The position numbers were made by a program, and so were the translations under genes. The notes beneath the pieces were generated by a model. The model did not search any database. It was not told the DNA's origin and saw only the letters and a program-made list of their open reading frames with translations. From HXMU1420-2 sp017643305 (GTDB lineage Bacteria; Pseudomonadota; Alphaproteobacteria; Rhodobacterales; Rhodobacteraceae), in NCBI GenBank assembly GCA_965217135.1, contig OZ244249.1, positions 2,604,001-2,668,000 on the forward strand: 64,000 nucleotides of DNA, written 5' to 3'. Numbering within the stretch: the first letter of the stretch is position 1; every line of letters starts with the position of its first letter. Below, in pieces: positions 34,623-43,940 of the stretch.

Positions 34623-36101
34623 ATGCGAGGACTGGAAGCCGCTGCAATTATTGTTGGCGGAGTAATTTTGGGAACAGTGCTGGGTCCAGTTGCAAATGAC
34701 GTAGTTCACGATTTTGCTTTCGATCCCACTGCAGGTAAGGTCAATCGAGACGCGGCTATGTGGGCTGCTGCGACAGGTGTTGTCGTCCAAGGTTCTGTGT
34801 GGGTATTTTCTTTCTACCTTGCAATGAAACAGAATCGTGCGAAACCAGACAACATGCCTGCTTCAGTCGCCTCATCTGATAAAAATTATGGCAGCGAAAC
34901 GGCCAGAATGGCAGCCGCTGTAGAAGCAGAATTGCTTAATGCAATCACTGCTCTGGGGCAGCTTCATCTCCACAATTACAGGACAATGTATGCTTGGGGC
35001 ACCGAGGGCGGGAACCACATATTTGATCAAGTACAAACAAGGACGGTGCAAGAAGGCTTAGGCGAAGCCGATATTTACATTTTAGTCTTGATTTACATGG
35101 CTCTTCAGGCGCGCGTTGATGAAAACGATTTAATGGTTGTGGCTTTCAAAAGCATCATCGCTGCCACCACCGAGAGAATAGGTAAGCATCTATCTATACA
35201 AGTTTTAGCGGAGGTAACGGCACTTGAACTTGCCGATACCGAACTGCTTTTCGAAATTGAGATGTCAAAGCAAATTGATGCGGTCGTGTCATCTGATACA
35301 AGTTATGGCAGCCAAACGGCTAAAAGTGCACAGGAAGCTGATTGCCAGGCTGAAAAAGAACGTCAACGTCTGGAAGCTGATAACAAAGCTGAAGAAAACC
35401 TACGCCGTGAAGCTGCGAGCGAAATGCACGCGAAAAAAACTGAACACGAGCTTCCCGCCAGGCCCAGCATCGCTGAACAGTCACAGGTTGTTGATACTAC
35501 ATCAGTGCCACTTTTTGCGAAGGCTTGGAAGGTTATCGATTACAGTGATGCAGCGGCCTCGGCGTGGGAGGATATAAAGTCTCTGCCGGAGGAGTATCAG
35601 CAAAGGTTTCTTGCGTCGTTAGATCAGGAGCCCACATTGGACGTGGGCCCGCTGGCTGCCCAGTTAATAGCAGATCGAGCGAAGGAGCTACGACCTTATG
35701 ACGACGACGACGCTAATGACAGCTTAGAACAGGCTAGGACGATCAGCGTAGCAGCAGAACAGGAGTTTCGGGAAGTATATGACATGCTGGGCTCCAAGCT
35801 TGCCCCTTCGGAAATACTCAAAAAAGTTGAATCCAAGTTTGGGCCGTCGGCCAAAACAACTGCGGAACGTGAACGCCAGCTCTCAGACGAAGAACGCAAG
35901 GCCGAAGAACGCAAGGCCGAAGAACGTCAGCGCTGGGAAACTGATCGCCAGCGACGCAATGCGGAACATGAACGCCAGCGCCGCGAGGATGAACGCAGGG
36001 AAGATGAACGCAGGGAAAAACTCGAAACGGCACGAATGGGTAACGCAAAGTTGGCCATTGCTATCATTGCTACCTTATTACTAATCTTTTTTGTCCTTTA
36101 G
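34623..36101 (+). CDS. membrane protein with charged coiled-coil and C-terminal anchor
   Basis: 492 aa, unrecognised. Two N-terminal hydrophobic segments (about 5-25 and 45-68), then a helical soluble region (85-225). A strongly charged coiled coil follows (about 235-275), a globular part (300-370), a second charged coiled coil with short tandem units (EERKAEERKAEER, RREDERREDERRE, about 415-465), and a tail anchor at 473-492 (AIIATLLLIFFVL). Two nearly identical motifs, SSDKNYGSETA (about 84-94) and SSDTSYGSQTA (about 224-234), suggest an internal duplication. It lies between IS elements and is followed nine bases later by a predicted secreted protein. AT-richer than the core. Function unknown. 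Confidence 0.6.
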   Translation: MRGLEAAAIIVGGVILGTVLGPVANDVVHDFAFDPTAGKVNRDAAMWAAATGVVVQGSVWVFSFYLAMKQNRAKPDNMPASVASSDKNYGSETARMAAAVEAELLNAITALGQLHLHNYRTMYAWGTEGGNHIFDQVQTRTVQEGLGEADIYILVLIYMALQARVDENDLMVVAFKSIIAATTERIGKHLSIQVLAEVTALELADTELLFEIEMSKQIDAVVSSDTSYGSQTAKSAQEADCQAEKERQRLEADNKAEENLRREAASEMHAKKTEHELPARPSIAEQSQVVDTTSVPLFAKAWKVIDYSDAAASAWEDIKSLPEEYQQRFLASLDQEPTLDVGPLAAQLIADRAKELRPYDDDDANDSLEQARTISVAAEQEFREVYDMLGSKLAPSEILKKVESKFGPSAKTTAERERQLSDEERKAEERKAEERQRWETDRQRRNAEHERQRREDERREDERREKLETARMGNAKLAIAIIATLLLIFFVL

Positions 36102-36109
36102 GCTTTGCA

Positions 36110-36631
36110 ATGAAGTCGTATTTAACCTTTTTGCCCAACCTCCTTTTGGCGCTGTGTTTGCCGATTAATGCCTCAGCCGAGGAAGAAGCCGCAGCAATTG
36201 CCCATTACGGTAGCTGGAGCGTGTTCAACGACGACGTAGCATGCTGGGTGGCTTCTCTGGGCTGGAACAATACATTGGATGCCAAGATGGCTATGGAAAC
36301 AACCCGTGCCTATGCCGCCTTCCACAACGGTAACATAGAGCCAATGATCTCCTTTGAACTTGGTGCGATGACGCGCGATGACATGACCGTCACGGTGGGT
36401 GGTTCGCAATTTGAACTATTTGAATATCAACAAAGCCTCTTTACGTATGAAGAAGACCTCCAGTTGCTGAGGCAGATGTTAAAAAACAGCAGCATGAAGC
36501 TTGGTGACGACGCTCATAATGTTGTTTTTTTCCTTGATGGTTTTCAGGATGCCTACAGCCATGTTGCCAAAATCTGCGACTTCCGCAGTTTAGACCTCGA
36601 CGAGCCAACCGAAGCTTTGCGGCAGGGATAA
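36110..36631 (+). CDS. predicted secreted protein, IalB-like
   Basis: 173 aa with a signal peptide (LLLALCLPINASA, cleavage near residue 24). The mature start AIAHYGSWSVFNDDVACWVAS resembles the 'xGdWxVxxD…CWxxS' opening of invasion-associated locus B-like proteins of Alphaproteobacteria. The strand pattern afterwards (EPMISFELGAMTRDDMTVTVGGSQFEL) also fits. Two Cys. It follows the 492-aa membrane protein by eight bases, hence co-transcribed. No function can be stated. Confidence 0.55.
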   Translation: MKSYLTFLPNLLLALCLPINASAEEEAAAIAHYGSWSVFNDDVACWVASLGWNNTLDAKMAMETTRAYAAFHNGNIEPMISFELGAMTRDDMTVTVGGSQFELFEYQQSLFTYEEDLQLLRQMLKNSSMKLGDDAHNVVFFLDGFQDAYSHVAKICDFRSLDLDEPTEALRQG

Positions 36632-36799
36632 CGCGAAGGTCAACTTTGTGCGTGCTGGGTCAGGTCATCGCGCCAAATGGCAACTCAGAGCCAAGCAGAG
36701 CCCCTTACAGACCCTCTGACTATTGTACTGTTAGTACCACTCGCGTCAGCAACTTCGGCCGCATCCTACCTCTAACCATGCATAGCGGATCGTGGCCCA

Positions 36800-37300
36800 T
36801 TAGCCGCCGTAAAAGTTTCAAACGTGATGCGCTGGCAAACTTCCTGTACTTTACAAGGGTACCACGAAAATGGCCGATTGGTTTTGGTTCAACCTACAAC
36901 TCAAGCTGATCAAGATCGGCGCCCCGTCGTCCGTCACGCCCGCGCCATCACCTTTCAGCTGGCCGAGGTAGCTGTACCAGGCCGCATCTTTGGCCAAATC
37001 CTCGCCGCCATCTGCGCACTCAATCCACCACCGAGGCCTGCATGACGGGCAGCGGAGCGAAATCCACACAAAAGCGGCTCTACAGGAGTGCCTTGAAGAC
37101 GACCAGATGGGCCAATAATACCGGAAATCTTCGCGAAATTAGGCGCAACAGGCTCAAAACTTCCACAACCGCCATCGGCACAACCACTGAACTTGAAAAT
37201 AACGGCAAAATCCGTCAGTCGAACCCCAAAACCAAGCTACTTGGGAAATGTCGGCCTACATGCTATCCAAGCCTTCACGGGCAACAGGCCTGAGGGAGGG
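36800..37300 (+). pseudogene. IS1380-family transposase tail remnant
   Basis: The plus strand, with one frameshift, reads LQLKLIKIGA…VVRHARAITFQLAEVAVPGRIFGQILAAI, the IS1380 C-terminus, and matches the remnant at 4.2-4.8 kb. Downstream sequence to about 37300 shows a decayed element end. The stretch 36632-36800 holds no gene. Confidence 0.6.
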
Positions 37301-37355
37301 TTACCCCGCTGAACTCGGCCCTCTAGTGGACAATAATGAGGAGGAGAAAATTCAA

Positions 37356-38351
37356 ATGCGGCTTTTATCGCTAATCTCAGCTTGCCTTTTTGCCACTGCA
37401 GCTTCGGCCGAGTACATTCCCAGTAGTGACTATGGCTACAAACTTTGGGAGGGCGCTGCCTACACGGACGATCAGAGTGGCCAGTTTTCCCATTGCGTAG
37501 TGTCAGCTCCATATAAATCGGGTGATACGCTCTTCATTTCTTTTACCAAGAGCAAAACTTTGATCGTCGGTGTTTCAAACGACGAGTTTGAATTTGACGT
37601 AAACAGAAGTATCCCCGTTACGATTTACGTTGATCGCAGAGAGCCAATTTATGCGACTGCTAACCCCGTCTCATCTACAATGGTAACACTTTCGATGCCC
37701 AACTTTGACCAAGCGATGCGCTATATTCAAATGGGTCGCACCATGGAAATCGAAGGCCGCCAATTCTCGGGCGCGTACGATCTCACGGGGACAAAAGTAG
37801 CGCTCGAGCGCACATACAATTGTGCCACTAGGTACTACAATTATGTCGGTGAACCCAGCCAACCAGAAGGGTTGAACAAAACTGCTCTGTTCCAAGTTGC
37901 CACCAACATGATCACTTCGATCGGCGCGTCTGATGCCACGTATTTGAGCGACGCAGAAATCGAAGATTTGGGTTTCGGAAGGACATCAGTGTTTTGGCGG
38001 TCTGACGATCTTGGAATTTTGGCAGGCACACTGACGACGCACCGTCCGACAGGGGACCTAAGGTCGACCGATAGTCAGGATTTGGCATTTATGTCAGATT
38101 TTTGCGACGGCGACTTTGCTAGCTCATCCCAAAAGGTTAGGCATGTTGAAGGCGTCAGTCAGCGTGAATTGCACGGTATTTGCCGGATCGACGGCGGTGA
38201 AACGCATATCATGACAACAAAAACTGATATTGGTGAACATACTCTCTATAACATCGTTTTCTTCTACGACACACAGAAGGCCGGAGAGATTAAACGGGAG
38301 GAAGCAATAGGCAACATTGCGATCCACGCCGCTAGCTACTCGGTTGAGTGA
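37356..38351 (+). CDS. predicted secreted protein
   Basis: 331 aa from ATG 37356 (GAGGAGAA just upstream; a longer frame to 37248 runs into IS debris). Signal peptide MRLLSLISACLFATAASA, then two beta-rich parts. The first (about 20-190) has an SHCVVSA … LFISFTKSKTLIVGVSND pattern, as in IalB-like domains. The second (200-331) includes CDGDF and HGICRIDGG, so four Cys may form disulfides. The gene is related in theme to 36110-36631. An IS256 remnant abuts its 3' end. Confidence 0.6.
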   Translation: MRLLSLISACLFATAASAEYIPSSDYGYKLWEGAAYTDDQSGQFSHCVVSAPYKSGDTLFISFTKSKTLIVGVSNDEFEFDVNRSIPVTIYVDRREPIYATANPVSSTMVTLSMPNFDQAMRYIQMGRTMEIEGRQFSGAYDLTGTKVALERTYNCATRYYNYVGEPSQPEGLNKTALFQVATNMITSIGASDATYLSDAEIEDLGFGRTSVFWRSDDLGILAGTLTTHRPTGDLRSTDSQDLAFMSDFCDGDFASSSQKVRHVEGVSQRELHGICRIDGGETHIMTTKTDIGEHTLYNIVFFYDTQKAGEIKREEAIGNIAIHAASYSVE

Positions 38352-38392
38352 CTTATCTGGGCCTGCCACCAATACGGGGCGCGCCATCCACC

Positions 38393-38506
38393 GCCTTCGA
38401 ACGCCTCCGTCATCAGTTGCAGGACGGCCTCTGCGATCGAGCGCAGCAAGTCGCCCTGATCGTGCTTTTGCAGAAGCTCAGTTAGGTCCATGTTGGTCTT
38501 GGTCAT
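38393..38506 (-). pseudogene. IS256-family transposase N-terminal remnant
   Basis: MDLTELLQKHDQGDLLRSIAEAVLQLMTEAFEG matches the start of IS256/Mutator-type transposases (MxLxELLxKxxDxDFLRxxxExVLQxLMExEVEG). Only about 38 codons remain. The following 38510-38769 shows nothing codable. Confidence 0.65.
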
Positions 38507-38769
38507 CGGGGTCTCCGTGTGGTTCGTGGTTGAAGTCGCCAAACTCCACCTCGACCATACACCTCGATGGCCACCTGAGATTACACCGTTGACGGCGCAG
38601 AAATTACACCACGTCCGTGGACGCTACCCTTATCCGGCAGACTTTGTGACAGGGGTGCCGAGCGCGCTGTAGGCACTGCCAGACCCGAAGCCGGCGGAGT
38701 AACGAGCAAAGTAGGAACGGATCCACCACTCAAACCGCTAGGCGCAAGATTCTCAAGAAATGATCTACT

Positions 38770-39198
38770 CTAGTCGAACTGCATGAACTCACTGAAATAC
38801 AACTGGTGCTCGCCGCAGTTGGGGCAGCGGTATAGGCCATTGTGCAGACCAAGCTCTTCCGAGCGTTTTGGCGGGTTCAAAACCCGACGTAGATAGCCCC
38901 TCAGCCCTTTGTTGCGGGGGTCGTTTTCATCTTCGGGCGGCATTCTACAAAGCCACGTGATGACAGGTTCAAGCTTCATACGCGTGTTCTTCTTCGCCTC
39001 AGGGCGCGTGACATTAGTCGATTTGCAGTGGTAGCAGCGCAGCGGTCGCTGCATGTAGTTTGTCGTATCCATCTTGCCGCAATCGTCGCACCAGACGGGC
39101 CATTCGGCCCTGTCAAGGAAGTCTGAGCGGCCAGCGCCAAGTCGAAGTTCGTCTCTGTAGCCGCATGCGCGGCATTTTGCATAAACACCTGTGCCCAT
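38770..39198 (-). CDS. multi-zinc-ribbon protein
   Basis: 142 aa from ATG 39198 (MGTGVYAKCRACGYRDE). Four CxxC knuckles in order: CRACG (about 9), CDDCG (about 38), CYHCK (about 55) and CPNCG (about 127), consistent with two zinc ribbons. A basic middle part (RRVLNPPKR) could touch nucleic acid. Unrecognised. It is divergent from 39278-39577, sharing an 80-base promoter region. Such orphan zinc-ribbon proteins are common cargo of prophages and islands. Confidence 0.6.
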   Translation of the reverse strand: MGTGVYAKCRACGYRDELRLGAGRSDFLDRAEWPVWCDDCGKMDTTNYMQRPLRCYHCKSTNVTRPEAKKNTRMKLEPVITWLCRMPPEDENDPRNKGLRGYLRRVLNPPKRSEELGLHNGLYRCPNCGEHQLYFSEFMQFD

Positions 39199-39277
39199 AT
39201 CTACCCACTGTTTTTTTTTGAGGCTACGTCGCGCCCACAAAAGGCACAAGACAACTCAGGTGTGCTATGGTTTCAGC

Positions 39278-39577
39278 ATGCCAGACTTCAGACCCATAAC
39301 CGTCGTTTTCGGCAAAACCGAAACCGCTCGCTGCCAAGCTCGAACGAAGGCAAGCGGCCAGCAGTGCCAGAAGGCAGCCATGCGCGGCAAGCGTGTCTGT
39401 AGAACCCACGGGGGCGCCTCCACAGGGCCGAGAACAGATGCCGGTAGAGCCAAGTGCGCCGCAGCCAAGACATTGCATGGCTGGGAAACCAGAGCCAAAA
39501 GAGCAGCCCGAGCAAGTAAACTCCGTGAACTGCGCGAATTAGAGGCCACCATGAAGACCGCTGGGCTCATCAAATAA
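39278..39577 (+). CDS. HGGxSTGPRT-motif small protein
   Basis: 99 aa from ATG 39278. The conserved core is ARCQARTKASGQQCQKAAMRGKRVC-RTHGGASTGPRT, with paired Cys and the HGGxSTGPRT signature, then a basic helix (RAKRAARASKLRELREL). This short family is widespread in phages and integrative elements; its function is not established. Basic charge and Cys/His suggest nucleic-acid binding. Confidence 0.65.
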   Translation: MPDFRPITVVFGKTETARCQARTKASGQQCQKAAMRGKRVCRTHGGASTGPRTDAGRAKCAAAKTLHGWETRAKRAARASKLRELRELEATMKTAGLIK

Positions 39578-39579
39578 TA

Positions 39580-39950
39580 TCACCAGTTACCGAAAGCTGT
39601 ACACAGCACACCGTTCGTCTGAAATTGCATTACTAAGTGCAGCGGGTCCCATCAGGCCAATTAGGGGGGGTACCCCCGGGTGGGGTCTGTGGAAGCGGCG
39701 GTTTATTCGTGTATAGGGGGGTGGCAGGATTTCTAGGCATTACCGTCAAGGGACGTCACCCAGAGCACATGTGGACCAGAATGTGGACCCAAAAAACACA
39801 CATCAACCAATTATCAATTAGTTACAGTATCTTAATATATGTTAGTGGCGGAGGGAGCCAACCTAGCACCCAACTCTCTCCCGTGCCAGAGGCAGCCATT
39901 TCGGGCTTGAGCGAAACTCTGCGCGACATTTTTTCAGGTGATTAGGAGCG
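39580..39950. other. gap with possible integration-site scar
   Basis: No gene. Around 39770-39860 the sequence resembles the decayed 3' end of a tyrosine integrase gene (…MWTRMWTQ…) followed by TTAATATATGTTAGTGGCGGAGGGAG. The last part resembles the sequence just before and at the 3' end of tRNA-Ser at 59511 (AAAATATATGGCGGAGAGG). It could be one end of an element once inserted at a tRNA gene. Weak. Confidence 0.25.
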
Positions 39951-40144
39951 CTTCTTGACGCGGTTCAGCGGCCCGAGGGGTCGTGATCGAGGGGATCGGC
40001 AGGAGAGGAAAAGCCCAGTCACATCCCCAGCCCGAGTTTAACGTCGGCGATCCGCAGCCCTGGGTGCTTTTGGCCTTCCCTGAGAGGGGTGCCAAAATGT
40101 AAGCGAGGCCCATCACGTTGACATAGCGGCATTTTTTAAACGCC

Positions 40145-41230
40145 GTGGTGGAGCCCGGCAAGATGAATTCGACCATATCCCTCCTTCTGGTCTTCTTGAA
40201 CCAGTTCTTCATGCCGTGGCACAACGCGCAACTGAGACTGCTGAAGGCCCAGATCGCGATCTTGCGGGCGCGCATCCCGACGCAGCGGATAATCCTGTCG
40301 CCGGCCGAGAAGGCCGAGCTGCTGCGCCTCGGGGAAGAATGCGGGGACGATATCGACGGGCTGATGGAAGTGGCCAAGCCCGCGACCTACAAGCGTTGGC
40401 TCGCCCAGATGCGTGATGGACGCCCCTTTCAGTCTGTGGGGCGGCCGCGCCTGACGCAGGAACTGCGCGACGTCGTTATCCGCATCGGGTCTGATAATCT
40501 CCTGTGGGGTTACAAGCGGATCGCTGGCGAGCTGAAAAAGCTGGGGCTCTACGCTGGAGCCAATTCCGTCAAGCGTATCCTGAACGAGGCGGGCATCCAC
40601 CCGAGCCCTGAGCGGCGAAGGAAGAAGCCCGCCCTGCCGTGGACCACCTTCATCCAGGCGCACATGGAAACCATGGTCGCCTGCGACTTTTTCTCAAAGA
40701 CCGTGTTTACGCTCAGTGGGCCGAGGACGGCTTACGTTTTGATGTTCATCCATCTCGGCAGCCGCCGCGTCTTCTGTAGCGCACCGACCTATGCCCCCGA
40801 CTCGGCATGGGTCACCCAGCAGGCCCGCAACACGTTGATGTGGTGCGAAGAACAAGGCATCACGCCGGAGTTCCTGATCCGCGATGCCGACACCAAATTG
40901 AGCGCCTGTTTCGATACCGTCTGGGAGTCGGAAGGTGCTCGGGTGATCCAGATCCCGCATAGGGCGCCCGACGCAAACGCATTCGCGGAATCGTTCATCG
41001 GCACGATCAAGCGCGAATGCCTGAATTTCTTCATCTGCATCAGTCGGTCCCAGCTCGATTACATCCTGCGGACCTAGGTGCGCCATTACAACGTCGATCG
41101 CCCGCATCGTGGGCGGGATATCGGGAACAACGTGCTGCAAGTCGATTTCAGGCCTGTGCGGGACGGCCCGATACGGCGCAAGCGTCAGCTCGGTGGCATT
41201 GTCACATCATATACCCGCGACGCGGCGTGA
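40145..41230 (+). pseudogene. DDE integrase-type transposase with premature stop
   Basis: The frame shows a helix-rich start, an HTH_21-like region (LRDVVIRIGSDNLLWGYKRIAGELKKLG), and the integrase core with all three acidic residues: MVACDFFSKTV, EFLIRDADTKLS and DANAFAESFIGTIKRECL. A TAG at 41075 cuts it; the same frame then continues VRHYNVDRPHRGRDIGNN … QLGGIVTSYTRDAA to a stop at 41228. Otherwise well preserved, so inactivation is recent. Confidence 0.75.
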
Positions 41231-41627
41231 ATTTCTGAGCCAACAGAATGAGTAACAGCTTCAGAACGATCTTGCCGAGCTTTGTCACGGACTATAAAAA
41301 TTCATTCCAACTCAGAGTGATGGTGCAACGTATACATTTTGGCACCCGTCTCAGATAGCGCTTAAGTCGCTCGGCACATCAAGCGACCGGGATAGGCGGA
41401 ACTCACGAGCCGAAGTCATCGGTTTGAACCGCTTGATTGCGTCAATCTGACCAGCCGGCCAAACGCAGGATGCCCCCCCGAGAGCATAAAGAGCGAACAC
41501 CGTGGTGCCCCTGTTTGCAGCAGCATTACGGTGCGGTTGCGAGCATAAAACGATGGTCGACCGGTTGGCACCCTCCGGGTGTTGGCCAAGGCGTGGATGG
41601 ACGAAGATGTGTTGTCGGGCGGCGGGG

Positions 41628-41753
41628 GCGATGCGGATCAAGCGGCTGCGCGACGCGCTGGGCAACCAGATGATGTCGGAGCTCTTGGTGCGCACCATCG
41701 CGCGGCGCGGCTACATGCTGGCGATCGACAAGGATGTAATCCGCATGGTCTAG
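41628..41753 (+). pseudogene. OmpR/PhoB-type response regulator C-terminal scrap
   Basis: MRIKRLRDALGNQMMSELLVRTIARRGYMLA matches the last helix and wing of winged-helix response regulators (VxRLRxKLG…IxTVRGxGYxL). The rest of the gene is missing; 41231-41627 shows no gene. Confidence 0.5.
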
Positions 41754-41755
41754 GC

Positions 41756-41781
41756 CCGCGCCGGCACGGGGCCGGCGCGGT
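41756..41781 (-). terminator. strong GC hairpin at end of sugar operon
   Basis: GCGCCGGC-ACGGG-GCCGGCGC palindrome, 17 bases after the last stop of the minus-strand operon. No T-run follows, so termination efficiency is uncertain. Confidence 0.45.
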
Positions 41782-41796
41782 GCAGGATCAGTCGGC

Positions 41797-42621
41797 TCAG
41801 GCGGGGTTGCGCTTGAGGAAGCCTTCCGGTGCGGCCGTCACCACGAGCTTGTTCGACACCGCGTAGTCGATCTCGAGGTCGAGCGCCGCACCGTCGCGGC
41901 CTTTGAGGCCCTGCCCGGCGATCTCGGCCAGGTAGGCGTCGATGGCGCTGCGCGGCGAATCGCCGGGATTCCACGGGCGGTTGTCGAAGAAATCCTTCGG
42001 CAGGAACTCGACGGCGGTGTCGAACACCACGCAATAGCTGCCCTGGGTGGTCAGCGGCGCATAGGCGCGCAGCTCGCCGAGAACATGGTCGTGGGTGTGC
42101 ATCGAATCGAGGCTCACCAGAACGCTCCCGGCGCCCTCGGTCTCGGCCCAGACCTTGGCGACGATCTCGGGGTCGATGGCCGAACCTTCGATCATGGTGA
42201 TCCGGTTCGACAACGGGTGGTTTTCCAGCGCTTCCCGGTTGTGCGGACGGATGTCGATATCCACCGCCACCACCTTGCGCTTGGGCTTCGACGGGTCGTA
42301 GACCACACCCGCTTCCTGCGCTTCGATCAGGTCGAGCAGCGCAAGCTGCGCTGCCGAATGGATGATCGAGCCGCCGTGGGCGATGCCGGTTTCCACCACC
42401 ATGTCGGGCATGACGTCCCAGATCAGTTCGCTCATCGCCATCACGTCGGAGGGGAACTGGATGATCGGCCGGCCCATCGCGTGGAAGTTATACATGTAGT
42501 ATTTGCGGAAGGCCTCGGTGGCCCACTGCCACGAAAGGTCCTGGAAAGCCTCGTCTTGCGGATAGCTGGCGATCCGCGCCGCGCGCTCGGCTTCGAATTG
42601 CGCAATCGGGTCATCGGTCAT
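41797..42621 (-). CDS. CmcI/rhamnosyl O-methyltransferase-family protein
   Basis: 274 aa, SAM-methyltransferase fold. Typical CmcI-family features: YNFHAMGRPIIQFPSDVMAMSELIWDVMPDMVVETGIAHGGS (glycine loop TGIAHGGS, about residue 92), VVAVDIDIRPHNREALE, ITMIEGSAID, LVSLDSMHTHDHVLGEL and FDNRPWNPGDSP. The family includes 'cephalosporin hydroxylase' annotations and rhamnosyl O-methyltransferases; in sugar loci an O-methyltransferase role is likelier. Last gene of the operon. Confidence 0.8.
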   Translation of the reverse strand: MTDDPIAQFEAERAARIASYPQDEAFQDLSWQWATEAFRKYYMYNFHAMGRPIIQFPSDVMAMSELIWDVMPDMVVETGIAHGGSIIHSAAQLALLDLIEAQEAGVVYDPSKPKRKVVAVDIDIRPHNREALENHPLSNRITMIEGSAIDPEIVAKVWAETEGAGSVLVSLDSMHTHDHVLGELRAYAPLTTQGSYCVVFDTAVEFLPKDFFDNRPWNPGDSPRSAIDAYLAEIAGQGLKGRDGAALDLEIDYAVSNKLVVTAAPEGFLKRNPA

Positions 42622-42624
42622 GGT

Positions 42625-43461
42625 TCATCCTTTCCCGGGTCTGAGGCTGGCGAGGAATGTCCTCAATTCGGTCTCGAGGTCAACTGCACCGCCGTCGAAT
42701 TCGTCGCGGATGCGGGTGATGTCGATTTCCGGCAACATCCGGAGCGCGCCATTGGGGGCGAAGCTGATCGGGGTGCCGAAGGTTTCGGTGAGAATCTGGG
42801 CGATGGCGGCGTGGTCGAGGGCCTTGCCGCTGGCGACGTTGTAGCTGCGCTGGCGACCGCCACGGGAAATGGCGGCGAGCAGGCGAGCGACCTCGCCGAT
42901 TGGCACGTAATCCTTGGCCGAGCCCGGTGCCTCGCCAATGGTGACGGGTTCGCCCCGGGCCGCCTGCGCCGAGATCGAGGCAAGGAAATTGCCGCCGGGC
43001 ATGCCGGGGCCGAAGACGTTCGACAGACGCGCGACGCGGGCGGTGGGCTCGGGCCGGGCGAGCACCAGCGCCTCGCCGAGCAGTTTCGAGAGGTCGTAAA
43101 CCGCGTCGAGGCTCGGGCGCACGCTCACCCTGTCGTCCTCGTAGGCCGGGCGCAGGCCACGCTCGGCGCCGTAGACGCGGGTGGACGAGAGCACCAGCCA
43201 CGAGGCCCAGTCGGTGGCATTGAGCAGCCGGTCGAGCAGGGTCACATGCGCCTCGACGGTGTCGGATAGCCGGGTGCGGAAATCGGCCGTCAAGCCGATG
43301 GCATAGACGACGTGGCCGAGCGGGTGGGTTTCGAGCGCGCCCGCGGCGATCTCGGCGCGCGTCGGCACCCAGACCGGCGTGCCTTCGGCGCGCAAATGTG
43401 CCACCAGCGCCTGGCCGACGAAGCCGGCGCCGCCGAGAACGGTGAAGCCTAGCTCCGCCAC
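42625..43461 (-). CDS. NAD-dependent sugar epimerase/reductase (SDR)
   Basis: 278 aa extended SDR: nucleotide-binding GGAGFVGQAL at the N-terminus, LVLSSTRVYG (catalytic Ser) and YDLSKLLGEAL (YxxxK). The size suits a 4-ketoreductase or epimerase acting on a nucleotide sugar, probably the final reduction of the CDP-4-keto sugar made by RfbG and the C-methyltransferase (inference). It overlaps the acetyltransferase gene by 13 bases. Confidence 0.8.
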   Translation of the reverse strand: MAELGFTVLGGAGFVGQALVAHLRAEGTPVWVPTRAEIAAGALETHPLGHVVYAIGLTADFRTRLSDTVEAHVTLLDRLLNATDWASWLVLSSTRVYGAERGLRPAYEDDRVSVRPSLDAVYDLSKLLGEALVLARPEPTARVARLSNVFGPGMPGGNFLASISAQAARGEPVTIGEAPGSAKDYVPIGEVARLLAAISRGGRQRSYNVASGKALDHAAIAQILTETFGTPISFAPNGALRMLPEIDITRIRDEFDGGAVDLETELRTFLASLRPGKG

Positions 43462-43940
43462 CCGCGCACCTCCAGCGGGTTGCCGGCAGCGATGGCATAG
43501 GCCGGCACCTCGCCGCGCACCAGTGACATGGCGCCGATCACCGCGCCCTTACGCACCACGGTGCCGTCGAGAAACACGCAGCCGGCACCGATCCAGACGT
43601 CGTCCTCGATGACGATGCCGCCTTTCGAGGACAGGAAGCCCTGCTCGCGGATCGGGCGCGACTTGTCGTCATAGGCATGGTTGGTGGGGGCGAAGACGCA
43701 GTTGGCGGCGATGGCGACATCATTGCCGATGGTCAGCCCGTGGCCGGTGTAGATCACGCAACCGGAGTTGATCGTCGCCCGCTCGCCGATTAGCACGTCG
43801 CCCATACCGCCGGCGGGCTTGACCTTGACGAAGCTGTCGATCAACGAACCCGCGCCGACACGGATCAGCGTGCCGCGCACCGAGGGTTCGATATCGGCCA
43901 GCGCCGAGACGCGGGCGCTGTCGTCGATCTCGACGGGCAT
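43449..43940 (-). CDS. left-handed beta-helix (hexapeptide) acetyltransferase
   Basis: 163 aa from ATG 43940, which overlaps the preceding stop (ATGA). Hexapeptide turns run through the middle (VLIGERATINSGCVIYTG … IVIEDDVWIGAGCVFLDGTVVRKGAVIGAMSLV). The His loop (APTNHAYDD) and the AGNPLEVRGW end are as in CAT/WbbJ-type enzymes. Likely O-acetylates a sugar. Confidence 0.82.
   Translation of the reverse strand: MPVEIDDSARVSALADIEPSVRGTLIRVGAGSLIDSFVKVKPAGGMGDVLIGERATINSGCVIYTGHGLTIGNDVAIAANCVFAPTNHAYDDKSRPIREQGFLSSKGGIVIEDDVWIGAGCVFLDGTVVRKGAVIGAMSLVRGEVPAYAIAAGNPLEVRGWRS

Noticed and set aside
40136..40663. Minus-strand frame opposite the DDE transposase
   Set aside because: Shadow of the plus-strand transposase, whose DDE residues are all visible.
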